The notes beneath the pieces are model-generated. The model had not been told where the DNA came from. It ran no database searches and saw only the letters and a list, made by a program, of their open reading frames with translations. Position numbers and translations under genes: made by a program. 64,000 bases of DNA from contig NZ_RCCE01000002.1 in assembly GCF_003663885.1 (NCBI RefSeq), positions 1 through 64,000 on the forward strand, in the 5' to 3' direction. This DNA comes from Litoreibacter meonggei. Its GTDB lineage: Bacteria > Pseudomonadota > Alphaproteobacteria > Rhodobacterales > Rhodobacteraceae. Shown here in pieces: positions 41,779 to 51,007 of this stretch (position 1 is the first letter of the stretch; each line of letters starts with the position of its first letter).

Positions 41779-44220
41779 TTAGGCCTTCACACGCTCCATT
41801 TTTGGATCATACAGCGGTGCCATATGGACCGTGCAGGGCACTCGCTCGGTCGCGACCTCCAACTCGTAGTCGCCATCCATCACATAGTTCGCGTCGATGA
41901 CTTCATCCGAGCGAACATAGCCGTAGCCGATTGATTTGTTAAGCGTGTAGCCAAACCCGCCGCTGCTCAGCCACCCGACCCGCTTGCCGTTCCGGTAGAT
42001 GGTTTCTCGCCCGGACAGCACAATATCAGGGGCCGCAGTGAAGCCTGCGAGTATCTTCTTCACCCCGTTGTCGCGCTGCGCCTCGGCTGCTTTGCGCCCT
42101 TTGAAGTCAATGTTCTTTTTCAATTTCATCGCCCACGCCAATCCTGCCTCGGCGGGCGTGTGGTCGGGGCCGATATCAGCCCCCCATGCGCGGTAGCCTT
42201 TTTCCAGACGCATACTCTCAATTGTGCGGTATCCCGCGTCTCGCAACCCGAACTCCGCACCTGCTTCTGCCAATGCGGTGTAAACGGTAGTGGCATATTC
42301 CACCGGTAGGTGAAGCTCCCAGCCCAACTCCCCCACATAGGTGACCCGCAATGCGTTCACTGGGCATCCGGCGATGCCGATGGTTTTCGCCGTGCCGAAC
42401 TTGAACTCTTCATTGGAGATGTCCGCGTTGGTGACCTTTTCAAGAATGTCGCGCGCTTTTGGCCCCATCAGCGACAAGACCGCATATGCGGACGTCACAT
42501 CGACCAGTTGCACGTTCATGCCGTCAGGGATGTTGCGCGATATCCACTCGAAATCATGGGTCGCGAAGCCGGTGCCGGTGACGATGTAATACTCGTCGCG
42601 TGCCATTCGCACTGTGGTCAGGTCGCACTCGATACCACCACGGTCATTGAGCATTTGCGTGTAGACCAATGAGCCTACCGGCTTTTGCACGTCATTGGCC
42701 GCAATCCAGCTGAGCGCTGCTTCTGCGTCCGGCCCTTTGAGGACGAACTTGGCGAATGACGTTTGGTCGAACAAAACCGCAGCTTCGCGCCCAGCTTTGT
42801 GCTCTTCGCCAACAATGTCGAACCAGTTCTGCCGCCCGAAGCTATAGACGTCCTTCGGCTCCATCCCGGCTGGTGCGAACCAGTTTGGTCGCTCCCATCC
42901 CAGCTTCTCGCCAAAGCAGGCCCCTTTGCCTTTCAGCGTCTCGTACAACGGTGACTTCCGGCATGGCCTGCCAGAGCTGTGCTCCTCGAACGGCCATGCC
43001 ATCGTGTAGTGTTTGCCATATGCCTCTACAGTACGGGTGCGGACCCAGTCAGTGTCGAAATGCGGGCGACCAAAGCGGCGGATATCCACGGGCCACAAAT
43101 CGAACGGTGGCTCGCCCTTGGCAACCCATTCCGCTAGCGCCATCCCTGCCCCGCCACCAGCGGCGATGCCATAGGCGTTGAAGCCTGCACCGACGTAGAA
43201 ATTCTTCAACTCAGGCGCTTCGCCCAGAATGAAGTTCCCGTCCGGCGTGAAGCTTTCCGGCCCGTTCACCAGTTGCTTGATGCCAGCGGTCTGCAAGGCT
43301 GGCACTCGGCCCAATGCCAGCTCCACAATCTGCTCGAAATGGTCGAAATTGGAGTCCAGCAACGTGTAGTGGAACCCCTTCGGGATACCTTTGAGCGCCC
43401 ACGGAATCGGGTTCGGCTCGTAGCCGCCCATGACCAATCCACCTACCTCTTCTTTGTAGTAGGTCAACCGGTCCGGGTCGCGCAGTGTGGGCAGGTCTGA
43501 CGTCACGCCGTCGATCTGTTCCGTGACCATATACTGGTGCTCCATCGGAACCAGCGGCACATTCACCCCAACGGTCGCCGCGAAATCGCGGGTCCATTGG
43601 CCGCCGCACAGAATGACCTTTTCGCATTCGATGAAGCCCGTTTCCGTCATCACGCCTTTGATCACACCGTCTTCAAGCTCGATCTTGGTGACTTTCGTAT
43701 CTTCGAAAATGCGCGCTCCAGCCATGCGGGCGCCTTTGGCCAGTGATAGCGTTATGTCGGACGGGTTGGCTTGACCATCGGTCGGCATGTAAGCCGCGCC
43801 GACCACATCATCGACGTTCATCAAAGGCCATAAATCTAGGGCTTCTGTTGGTGTGAGCAACTGCATCTCCAGACCGAACGAGTGTGCGGTCGTAGCCTGC
43901 CGCTTGACCTCGGTCCAGCGTTCCTCGTTACACGCAAGACGCAGGCCGCCATTCATTTTCCAACCGGTTGCTTGGCCGGTCTCCTTCTCCAACGTGTTGT
44001 AGAGATCAACTGAATAGCCCAGCAATTGCGTGATATTGGCGTTGGACCGCAGTTGTCCAACAAGACCCGCCGCATGAAAGGTCGTGCCGGAGGTCAGTTT
44101 CTGCCGCTCCAGCAAGACGACATCAGTCCAGCCAAGTTTTGCCAGATGATACGCCGTGGAGCAGCCCACGATACCGCCCCCGATAACGACGGCCTTTGCA
44201 CTGGTTGGGAAGGTGCTCAT
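41779..44220 (-). CDS. FAD/GcvT demethylating dehydrogenase (dimethylglycine/sarcosine dehydrogenase-like), copy 1
   Basis: Two-domain enzyme, 813 aa. The N-terminal DAO flavoprotein domain has VVIGGGIVGCSTAYHL (12-26) and the conserved His49 in TTFHAAGLVGQLRS, the position that carries covalent FAD in dimethylglycine dehydrogenase. The C-terminal half is a GcvT/aminomethyltransferase-like folate domain (TQMLNDRGGIECDLT, YVGELGWELHLP, YRTIESMRLEKGYRAWG). Such proteins oxidatively remove N-methyl groups and hand the carbon to tetrahydrofolate. Last gene of the proXVW-kinase operon. ATG 44220 is preceded by GAGGAAC. Substrate may be dimethylglycine, sarcosine or another methylated amine. Confidence 0.9.
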   Translation of the reverse strand: MSTFPTSAKAVVIGGGIVGCSTAYHLAKLGWTDVVLLERQKLTSGTTFHAAGLVGQLRSNANITQLLGYSVDLYNTLEKETGQATGWKMNGGLRLACNEERWTEVKRQATTAHSFGLEMQLLTPTEALDLWPLMNVDDVVGAAYMPTDGQANPSDITLSLAKGARMAGARIFEDTKVTKIELEDGVIKGVMTETGFIECEKVILCGGQWTRDFAATVGVNVPLVPMEHQYMVTEQIDGVTSDLPTLRDPDRLTYYKEEVGGLVMGGYEPNPIPWALKGIPKGFHYTLLDSNFDHFEQIVELALGRVPALQTAGIKQLVNGPESFTPDGNFILGEAPELKNFYVGAGFNAYGIAAGGGAGMALAEWVAKGEPPFDLWPVDIRRFGRPHFDTDWVRTRTVEAYGKHYTMAWPFEEHSSGRPCRKSPLYETLKGKGACFGEKLGWERPNWFAPAGMEPKDVYSFGRQNWFDIVGEEHKAGREAAVLFDQTSFAKFVLKGPDAEAALSWIAANDVQKPVGSLVYTQMLNDRGGIECDLTTVRMARDEYYIVTGTGFATHDFEWISRNIPDGMNVQLVDVTSAYAVLSLMGPKARDILEKVTNADISNEEFKFGTAKTIGIAGCPVNALRVTYVGELGWELHLPVEYATTVYTALAEAGAEFGLRDAGYRTIESMRLEKGYRAWGADIGPDHTPAEAGLAWAMKLKKNIDFKGRKAAEAQRDNGVKKILAGFTAAPDIVLSGRETIYRNGKRVGWLSSGGFGYTLNKSIGYGYVRSDEVIDANYVMDGDYELEVATERVPCTVHMAPLYDPKMERVKA

Positions 44221-44228
44221 GGTGTTCC

Positions 44229-45116
44229 TCACATTGCTTTGAAGTCAGAGAGCGCGGCATTAAATCGCGACATGTTTTTTCGGGTGTAGTCGGCGTAGTC
44301 GAAGTCGATTTCGGAGTGGATTTCCGACACCATGCTCCACATGGTTTCGCGCAGCAGGGAGGCGCATTTCATCGCCTGATAGCGATTGCGCAGCTGGTCG
44401 GTCACAGGGGCTTCGAAGTAAGTTTCCAACAGCCAGCTCTCTTGCCGTTCGTGCAGTTCATTGTTGGACGCGAGCCCTGCGAGATCGAACAGCGGGGAGT
44501 TGAAGCCGCCATATTCCCAATCGAGTAACCACAACCGTTTTCCATCATCTATGAAATTGGCCGCGAGCAGGTCATTGTGCCCCAGAACCATCTGCACCGG
44601 CCCGACAGATCGCTCCAGTTTGTCCGCGGTTTCCAGCAGGTCCGGCAATATTTTGGTGTAGCTTGACCGGCCATGTTTCAACGTCGCCGCATAGTCACGC
44701 AGGACATGGAAAACCCAGAATGTCAAAATGGGGCCACGCAGGAACCGGACCGCATCGGTGTGACAGGTTTTGAGCAGTGGTACGATCCGCTCTAGCATCG
44801 CGTCTTGGCGTATTGCTTTCTCGTCCAATGTGCGTCCTTCAACGAAATCCAGCACCAAGATGCCGGGCTCTGCATGCACAATAGCTGGCGCGATCCCCGC
44901 CGCATGTGCCGCTGCATGTACGGCTTGCTCGTTAAAGCGCATGATCTGGTGCAGGACGATGTCCTCACCTACACGCACCACGTAGCGCTTGCCCTGATCC
45001 CAGACCGAGACGTTGAAATTGGTGATACCGCCGCCCAGAAACTCGATCCCCTTCGCGGCTTTCCAGATGGGCAAGTTCGAGACCTTGTCCAAGGCTCTTT
45101 GCTCAGCTTCGGTCAT
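44229..45116 (-). CDS. Choline/aminoglycoside kinase-like phosphotransferase, copy 1
   Basis: APH/choline-kinase-fold protein, 295 aa. The N-lobe has GGGITNFNVSVWDQGKRYVVR. The Brenner catalytic motif is GHNDLLAANF, with the DFG-like metal motif in LWLLDWEYGGFNSPLFDLA. LicA/choline-kinase-like proteins phosphorylate alcohol groups of small amines. It overlaps proW by four bases and precedes the demethylating dehydrogenase by eight bases, so it is produced with a betaine-type importer. Substrate is inferred to be an imported amino-alcohol or quaternary amine. Confidence 0.85.
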   Translation of the reverse strand: MTEAEQRALDKVSNLPIWKAAKGIEFLGGGITNFNVSVWDQGKRYVVRVGEDIVLHQIMRFNEQAVHAAAHAAGIAPAIVHAEPGILVLDFVEGRTLDEKAIRQDAMLERIVPLLKTCHTDAVRFLRGPILTFWVFHVLRDYAATLKHGRSSYTKILPDLLETADKLERSVGPVQMVLGHNDLLAANFIDDGKRLWLLDWEYGGFNSPLFDLAGLASNNELHERQESWLLETYFEAPVTDQLRNRYQAMKCASLLRETMWSMVSEIHSEIDFDYADYTRKNMSRFNAALSDFKAM

Positions 45117-47122
45117 GATGCCATCCCCATTTTAGTGCGTGCTCTGGTGGCGAAAGCGGACAAGATGCGGTCGGCAATGATGGCGATGAAAGCCACCGAC
45201 AGCCCCGCAACAATACCTTGTCCGGTGTTGGCTTTGGTCAGAGCGATATAGACCTCCTGCCCTAGGTCACGCGTGCCGACCAAGGCAGTGATCACCAGCA
45301 TGGACAGCGCCAGCAAAATAGTCTGGTTCAGGCCCAGCAGCAGCTCTGGCAAGGCCATGGGCAGTTTGATCCGCCAAAGCAACTGCCTTGGGGTGCAGCC
45401 GGATACCAGCCCGGCCTCGACAAGTTGCGGATCGACACTGCGCACGCCATGCGCCGCATAGCGGACAGCGGGGGCCATCGCATATAGCACCACCGCCACC
45501 ATTGCCGAGAAATCACCGACGCGGAACAGCATGACCACGGGGATCAGGTACACAAAGCTCGGCAAGGTTTGCAGCGTGTCAATGAACGAGCCGATGATCC
45601 GATTTGCCCTGTCGTTTTGGGCGGCCAAAATGCCCATCGGGATACCGATGGCCGATGCCACCAGCACCGAGACACCGCACAGATAGACCGTGACCATGGC
45701 TTTGTTCCAAAGCCCGACCGCCGCGATGAACGCCGTCAGAACACCGCTGAGAAGCCCAAGTCCGATACCGCCGACCCGCCAGCCGATCAGCGTCATCACA
45801 ATGATGCCCCATGCCCACGGAATGCCCACGAAGAAGCGCTTCACCGGCAAGAGCAGATAGGTCAGGAACACCGTTTTGACGGCCTCGAATGTGTCGAAGA
45901 AATTCACGTTGATGTAGCCGATCACGTCCGACCAAAAGGTGCCGGTCGAGAGCGTCATGCTTTCGGGATAGTCTTGGATCGCGGGTAGAATGTAGGACAG
46001 AAGGAAGGTGCCGATAGCCACAACCAGAACAGTCACCGCCCAAGGATGACGCCCAGCTAAGTTCTGAGTTGTGTTGCTCGGCAGTTCATCCGCGACCCGC
46101 GTCGCAAAGGCCTGACTAAGCCTGTCCAGCGCTATCGCCATGACCACAATAGCAACGCCCGCCTCGATCCCGCCGCCGATGTCGAGCCGTCGCAGCGCGG
46201 TCAGGACGTCATAGCCAAGCCCGCCTGCCCCGATCATGGAGGCGATGATGACCATGTTCAGTGACAGCATGATCACCTGATTGACCCCCACCATCAGCGT
46301 CGGTGCAGCCGAGGGGATGATCACCTTCCACATCAGTTGGCGTTTGGTGCAGCCGACCATGACGCCCACGTCGTGGACCTCGCTCGGCACGCCGCGCAGG
46401 GCGACAATCGTGACGCGCACCATGGGTGGCATGGCGTAGATGATGGTTGCGACCAGTGCGGCAACGGGACCGAAGCCGAACAGGAACAAGATCGGCACAA
46501 GGTAGGAGAAGACCGGAACGGTCTGCATCAGGTCCAAAACGGGTCGGATGAACATCTCGAACGCGGGCACGCGGTAGGCCAGCACGCCCAGAAGCAGCCC
46601 CCCGATTGCGCCGATTGGCACGGCAATCAGCACCGAAGCCAGCGTCACCATGGCGCTGTCCCACTGGCCGAATACCGCGAGGTATCCAAAGCATCCCGCC
46701 ATCAACGCGGCGAGTTTCCAGTCGCGCGCATAATGGCCCATCGCGGCAAGCGTGACGATAACAGCGACCCAACTCAATGACGGGGCCACGTCCACTGCGT
46801 CACTGCCAAGCCCCACAGAAAAGCCGTCTATCAGCGCGTTGCGCGCGAACGTATAGGGGGCTTCGATCAACGAGGAGATGAATCGCGTCAAATCGCGAAA
46901 GCTGAACAGGCCAAAGCTTGCATCCTCGACCAGCCATTGCATGAAAGCGCTGATTTTGGCCTCCAACTGCAAACGGGCACCGGCGGGGTATTTAATAATC
47001 CAGCGCGCGCCGAGTGCCTTGTAGAGAGGAAAGGAATAAGCCGATAGCACCCAAGTCACCGCAAAAATAGGCACCCAAAAAAGCGCGGCTTTCTGAAGAA
47101 ATATGCGGCGCAGAAGGTTCAT
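45113..47122 (-). CDS. proW: Glycine betaine/proline-type ABC permease, tandem-fused ProW
   Basis: Inner-membrane subunit, 669 aa, with two complete permease domains in one chain. The first has VPVFSYLVPILFLFGFGP and GVPSEVHDVGVMVGCTKRQL. The second has TLPSFVYLIPVVMLFRVG and VDPQLVEAGLVSGCTPRQLL, each an EAA-type loop with Cys-Thr. Ordinary ProW has one such domain (about 350 aa). The duplication removes the need for a homodimer. Overlaps proV and the kinase gene by four bases each. Confidence 0.93.
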   Translation of the reverse strand: MNLLRRIFLQKAALFWVPIFAVTWVLSAYSFPLYKALGARWIIKYPAGARLQLEAKISAFMQWLVEDASFGLFSFRDLTRFISSLIEAPYTFARNALIDGFSVGLGSDAVDVAPSLSWVAVIVTLAAMGHYARDWKLAALMAGCFGYLAVFGQWDSAMVTLASVLIAVPIGAIGGLLLGVLAYRVPAFEMFIRPVLDLMQTVPVFSYLVPILFLFGFGPVAALVATIIYAMPPMVRVTIVALRGVPSEVHDVGVMVGCTKRQLMWKVIIPSAAPTLMVGVNQVIMLSLNMVIIASMIGAGGLGYDVLTALRRLDIGGGIEAGVAIVVMAIALDRLSQAFATRVADELPSNTTQNLAGRHPWAVTVLVVAIGTFLLSYILPAIQDYPESMTLSTGTFWSDVIGYINVNFFDTFEAVKTVFLTYLLLPVKRFFVGIPWAWGIIVMTLIGWRVGGIGLGLLSGVLTAFIAAVGLWNKAMVTVYLCGVSVLVASAIGIPMGILAAQNDRANRIIGSFIDTLQTLPSFVYLIPVVMLFRVGDFSAMVAVVLYAMAPAVRYAAHGVRSVDPQLVEAGLVSGCTPRQLLWRIKLPMALPELLLGLNQTILLALSMLVITALVGTRDLGQEVYIALTKANTGQGIVAGLSVAFIAIIADRILSAFATRARTKMGMAS

Positions 47123-48150
47123 TTTTTAAGCACCCGACCGACAAGCACGTCGATGACAGCTTGCCTGCCAATTGTGCCGACAGCATTGCCCTCGTCATCC
47201 AACACCTTGAACGGCAACTCGCTTGCCTCAAGCATGTCCGCAACCGCTTCGATGCGTTGACCGATGCCCACATCGCCCGCGGTTTTGATGTCATCACCTC
47301 CGCGTGTCATCACGGCCCCGACCGTGAGAACCTTTGATCGCGATACGTGACGCGTAAACTCCTCTACGTACTCCGTGGCGGGGTTCAGCACCAATTCTTC
47401 AGGCGTGGCAACCTGAACGACTTTGCCGTCTTTCATCACGGCAATCCGATCTGCCAGCCGAATGGCCTCATCAAAATCATGGGTGATGAACACGATGGTT
47501 TTGTGAAGCAGGTTTTGCAGCCGCAAGAACTCGTCCTGCATTTCGCGACGGATCAGCGGGTCAAGCGCCGAGAAGGGTTCATCCAAAAACCACAGATCCG
47601 GCTCCACCGCCAAGGAGCGCGCGATGCCCACGCGCTGCTGCTGACCGCCCGACAATTGGCGCGGGTAGTAGGACTCCCTGCCCTTCAAGCCAACAAGCTC
47701 AATAACCTCGCGGGCGCGCGCCTCTCGATCAGCTTGCGGGATGCCTTGAACCTCTAAAGGGAAGGCCGTGTTCTCTAATACTGTTAGGTGCGGAAGCAGT
47801 GCGAATTGCTGGAACACCATCCCCATCTTCTTGCGGCGAATTTCAATCAGTTCAGCGTCGCTTGTCGTTAGAAGGTCTTTGCCCTCGAACAAGATTTCCC
47901 CGCCCGTAGGCTCAACCAGTCGAGACAGGCACCGCACCAGCGTGGATTTTCCCGAGCCGGACAGCCCCATGATGACGAAGATTTCGCCCTGTCGGATTTG
48001 CAAATTCACCGCGCGAACGGCACCTATCAACCCATGGTCTTTGAGTGTCTCAGAGCTGGGGTTCCCGTCATGTTCGCGATGGATACGCGACGCCTGCGCG
48101 CCGTAGATTTTCCAGACGTTCTTGCAGTCCAGTATGATAGGTTTTTGCAT
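47119..48150 (-). CDS. proV: Glycine betaine/proline-type ABC ATP-binding protein ProV
   Basis: ATPase with Walker A GLSGSGKSTLVRC, Q-loop MVFQQFALLPHL, signature LSGGQQQRVGIARSLA, Walker B LWFLDEPFSALD and H-loop FITHDFDEAIRLA. The N-terminal 60 residues (ENVWKIYGAQ-like opening KNVWKIYG) and a C-terminal CBS-like region (VGAVMTRGGDDIKTA) follow the ProV plan. 343 residues. Second gene of the proXVW operon, with an intercistronic hairpin before it. Confidence 0.94.
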   Translation of the reverse strand: MQKPIILDCKNVWKIYGAQASRIHREHDGNPSSETLKDHGLIGAVRAVNLQIRQGEIFVIMGLSGSGKSTLVRCLSRLVEPTGGEILFEGKDLLTTSDAELIEIRRKKMGMVFQQFALLPHLTVLENTAFPLEVQGIPQADREARAREVIELVGLKGRESYYPRQLSGGQQQRVGIARSLAVEPDLWFLDEPFSALDPLIRREMQDEFLRLQNLLHKTIVFITHDFDEAIRLADRIAVMKDGKVVQVATPEELVLNPATEYVEEFTRHVSRSKVLTVGAVMTRGGDDIKTAGDVGIGQRIEAVADMLEASELPFKVLDDEGNAVGTIGRQAVIDVLVGRVLKK

Positions 48151-48214
48151 AACATCCTCGGATGCAATCTAATCGGACCGGAAAATCCGGAGACATCGTG
48201 CGGGATAGATGGAT

Positions 48215-48238
48215 TGGATGGGCGCATTGGCCCACCCA
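48215..48238 (-). promoter_or_regulatory. Intercistronic hairpin between proX and proV
   Basis: On the minus-strand transcript TGGGTGGGC pairs with GCCCATCCA around a six-base loop; a G-U wobble replaces what would be an A-C mismatch on the plus strand. This suits an RNA structure in the proXVW mRNA. No T-run follows on that strand, so it likely sets the ratio of binding protein to membrane subunits. Confidence 0.5.
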
Positions 48239-48249
48239 TTTTTTATGGT

Positions 48250-49194
48250 TTAGTTCGCGATCCAGGTTGACCAAGCCGCCTCGTTCGCCGCAAGCCAAGC
48301 ATCGGTCACTTCGTCTACCGACTTGCCATCCAGATCAACTGCCGCGACCATGTCGCCCATATCATCATTGTTGACCGTGAAGGCTTTGATAGCCTCGACA
48401 GCGCCGGGCCATGTTTCGGCTACGGTGGAGGATGCGACCTTCCATATCGGGCCCGTGGGCTTGCCACAGTCATAGGCCATTGAAGTGTTCATCCCAACTG
48501 AAGGATCGGCGTAGCATTCCGCCGAATACTCGGGGAATTTCACGAAGCTGCCTTCATATTTGGTCGGAGCCCAGTGCGGTGCATAAATCCAAAGCACGAT
48601 GGGCGCCTTGCGCTGATAGGCGCTTTCAAGTTCTGCAAACAACGCGGCATCTGTACCGGCATGAACCACTTCGAAATCCATGCCCAACGCTTCGACACGT
48701 TCGTCATCAAAGCCACCCCATGTTACTGGACCACCTAAATAGCGTCCCATCGGTGCGGTTTCGGGGGTGGCGAACTCAGCCGCGCAGTCGTTGAGAGCTT
48801 TCCAGTCGGGCAGACCGGGGCAAACCTCTTCCATATAGGCCGGATACCACCACTCCTCGATGGCGATCATGCCCGTCTCACCCAAGTTGACTACTTTGCC
48901 GGTTGCGGTTGCTTCGTCCATGGCTTCGCGACCTGTGGTTTCCCATATCTCCATGGCCACATGCAGATCGCCAGTCTTCAAGCCGGCAAACTGTGCGATG
49001 TAGTCGGCTTGCACATATTCGACATTGTAACCCGCCTTGGACAGAACCTTACCCATGAGGGTTGTTGTCACCAGCTGGCCCGTCCAGTCGTGCATCGTCA
49101 GTTTGATCGGCTCCTGCGACTCTGCGGCGGCCAGTGCCGCCCCCGCGATACTTAGTCCCGCAGCTGCCGCCACTCCAAAAGTGAAAATACGCAT
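48250..49194 (-). CDS. proX: Glycine betaine/proline-type ABC substrate-binding protein ProX
   Basis: Periplasmic OpuAC-domain protein, 314 aa. Signal peptide 1-23 (AGAALAAAES). The mature part begins with KLTMHDWTGQLVTTTLMGKV and contains MEIWETTGREA, IEEWWYPAYMEEVCPGLPDW and WIYAPHWAPTKYEG, whose tryptophans and tyrosines would form the aromatic cage for a quaternary amine. First gene of the operon proX-V-W-kinase-demethylase. Ligand: glycine betaine, choline or a related compound; co-transcription with kinase and demethylase genes suggests a catabolic rather than an osmotic purpose. Confidence 0.9.
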   Translation of the reverse strand: MRIFTFGVAAAAGLSIAGAALAAAESQEPIKLTMHDWTGQLVTTTLMGKVLSKAGYNVEYVQADYIAQFAGLKTGDLHVAMEIWETTGREAMDEATATGKVVNLGETGMIAIEEWWYPAYMEEVCPGLPDWKALNDCAAEFATPETAPMGRYLGGPVTWGGFDDERVEALGMDFEVVHAGTDAALFAELESAYQRKAPIVLWIYAPHWAPTKYEGSFVKFPEYSAECYADPSVGMNTSMAYDCGKPTGPIWKVASSTVAETWPGAVEAIKAFTVNNDDMGDMVAAVDLDGKSVDEVTDAWLAANEAAWSTWIAN

Positions 49195-49303
49195 AGTAGT
49201 CCCCTGTCTAGTTTGAGTTGCAGACCCAGAGCCCCCCTAGAACGCTGGATTCGGTTTGTTCTTAAGATCAAAGTTTCAACACTCCGCAGCACATATCAAT
49301 AGC

Positions 49304-49325
49304 AAAACCACATTAATGTGGTTTT
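49304..49325. promoter_or_regulatory. Perfect 22-bp palindrome between proX and a DeoR gene
   Basis: A fully symmetric 22-base element with core CCACATTAATGTGG and AAAA/TTTT ends. Further TGTGG copies follow at 49329 and 49349. It is in the divergent promoter region of the proX operon and the second DeoR gene and is a strong operator candidate for that regulator. Confidence 0.6.
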
Positions 49326-49380
49326 TGATGTGGCTCACTGGTGATTTTTGTGGCTTTCTATACAAAATCCACACGATTCC

Positions 49381-50202
49381 ATGAAAGCAAACAGAATGAA
49401 CGCGCCAGCGACTTCAGATCAAAAGCCCGCCGACCCGCCTCATGTTTCGCATCGCGGTATGGAAATTTTGGACCTGATTACAGTCTCAGGTGGCAATATG
49501 AAAATCCAGTCAATCGCCTCGGCGTTGGATGTGTCGGAGGAAACCGTTCGCCGCAATCTCAAACCGCTCTCGGCAAGTGGGTTGGTAAAGCGGGTTCATG
49601 GCGGGGTTTATCTCAAACAAAGCTCCACCGAATTGAGCTTCGCACAACGCATGGATGAAAACCCCCGCCCCAAACAACGCATCGCTGCGCATATTGCGGG
49701 GCTAATCAGCGACGGCAGCTCATTGTTTTTGGATATTGGATCGACGACTGCCTTCATTGCGAAAGCCCTGCGCACCCATAAAGAACTGCTGGTTGTCACC
49801 AACTCCGTCGCGGTTGCCCATACCCTGGCCGCTCATAACAACAATCGCGTCTTCATGCCCGGCGGTGAGTTGCGCGCCCATGATGGCGGGATTTTCGGAG
49901 CCCAAGTCATCGACTTCATCAAGCCGTTCCACATGGATTTCGCGGTACTTTCGACCGCCGCTATCAACGCAACCAACGGGTTTATGTTGTTCGATCTCGA
50001 AGAAGCCCATTATTCCCGCGCCATTATCGAGCGCGCCAGCACACGGATTATCGCCGCCGACAGCTCCAAGTTCGGGCGAACAGCTCCAATCTCGATTGGG
50101 CCTGCGTCCGATGTCGAGTTATTGGTCACTGACGCACCACCGCCCGCGGACATTGCGAAAGCAGCACGGGATTGGTCGACAGAAATTGTCGTAGCTGGAT
50201 AA
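49381..50202 (+). CDS. DeoR/GlpR-family transcriptional regulator (second of three)
   Basis: DeoR HTH (MEILDLITVSGGNMKIQSIA, then LDVSEETVRRNLKPLSASGL, VKRVHGGVYL) and DeoRC sensor (LFLDIGSTTAFIAKAL, VVTNSVAVAHTL, NGFMLFDLEEAHYSRA). About 273 aa from ATG 49381. ATG 49396 and a TTG at 49348 are also in frame and no start has a clear ribosome site. An N-terminal extension of about 20 residues precedes the HTH. Divergent from proX across a 22-bp palindrome, and followed after 25 bases by a phosphatase gene. Confidence 0.9.
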   Translation: MKANRMNAPATSDQKPADPPHVSHRGMEILDLITVSGGNMKIQSIASALDVSEETVRRNLKPLSASGLVKRVHGGVYLKQSSTELSFAQRMDENPRPKQRIAAHIAGLISDGSSLFLDIGSTTAFIAKALRTHKELLVVTNSVAVAHTLAAHNNNRVFMPGGELRAHDGGIFGAQVIDFIKPFHMDFAVLSTAAINATNGFMLFDLEEAHYSRAIIERASTRIIAADSSKFGRTAPISIGPASDVELLVTDAPPPADIAKAARDWSTEIVVAG

Positions 50203-50227
50203 AGCGCGAGCAGAAGGACACATACTA

Positions 50228-51007
50228 ATGCCTGACACATTGGCGACGCGCCTTGAAACGGCGCTCAAACTTACTGAAACAGCGAGCAGGATCGCCCTCG
50301 ACCATTTCGAGGGTGCGCTGCATATCGATACAAAAGATGATGCCAGCCCCGTCACCATTGCAGATCAGGAAACTGAACAGTCCATTCGCGCCCAGCTTGA
50401 AGAGGCATTTCCACTGGACGGCATCTATGGCGAGGAGTTCGACAACCTTCGCCTCGACAGCAACACCATCTGGGTCGTTGACCCGATTGATGGGACACGG
50501 TCGTTCATTGCAGGTGTTCCCTTGTTCGGCATGTTGTTGGCAATGGTGCAGGATAATCACCCCGTTCTAGGCATCTGCCGCCTTCCGGCTCTGGGGCAGG
50601 TTTACTCTGCAGCAAAAGGCGCTGGCGCGACACGAAATGGCACGCCCATAAAGGTTTCGCAGCAAACTAAGCTGAGTGAAGCCATGTTGTTTATCAACGA
50701 AGGCGAAGGGATCTATGAGGACGAGCCGCAGGTCTTCGAGCGCCTCACCAAAGCCGGGAAGCTGCGGCGACTTTCTTACGACTGCCAACCCCATGCTTTG
50801 GTTGCGTCTGGTCAAATTGACGCTGTGGTGGATTACAACCTGAAGCCCTACGACTATCTGGCTATGGTTCCAATCATCGAAGAGGCCGGCGGCGTCATCA
50901 CCGACTGGCAAGGCGCGACGTTGGATTTCAACTCGGATGGGCGGGTAGTCACGGCATCGACGCCCAAGCTTCATGCCGAACTTCTAGCATTGCTTAACGC
51001 GGATTAA
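50228..51007 (+). CDS. Inositol-monophosphatase-family phosphatase (HisN-like)
   Basis: Mg2+-dependent phosphatase, 259 aa. Metal ligands: Glu in GEEF (residues 68-71), Asp in VVDPIDGTRSF (Asp85, Asp88), and the late Asp in LKPYDYLAMVPIIEEAGG. The sequence type is that of HisN-like histidinol-phosphatases, a family that also includes phosphatases of other small substrates. No histidine synthesis gene is nearby. Its position between two operons with choline-kinase-like genes, behind a DeoR gene, suggests dephosphorylation of a metabolite of this locus. Its stop overlaps the convergent kinase stop by four bases. Confidence 0.85.
   Translation: MPDTLATRLETALKLTETASRIALDHFEGALHIDTKDDASPVTIADQETEQSIRAQLEEAFPLDGIYGEEFDNLRLDSNTIWVVDPIDGTRSFIAGVPLFGMLLAMVQDNHPVLGICRLPALGQVYSAAKGAGATRNGTPIKVSQQTKLSEAMLFINEGEGIYEDEPQVFERLTKAGKLRRLSYDCQPHALVASGQIDAVVDYNLKPYDYLAMVPIIEEAGGVITDWQGATLDFNSDGRVVTASTPKLHAELLALLNAD

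Noticed and set aside
50228-51007. Histidine biosynthesis (hisN) assignment
   Set aside because: The sequence is HisN-like, but the gene is in a DeoR operon beside amine-catabolism genes and no his gene is present, so only the family is called.
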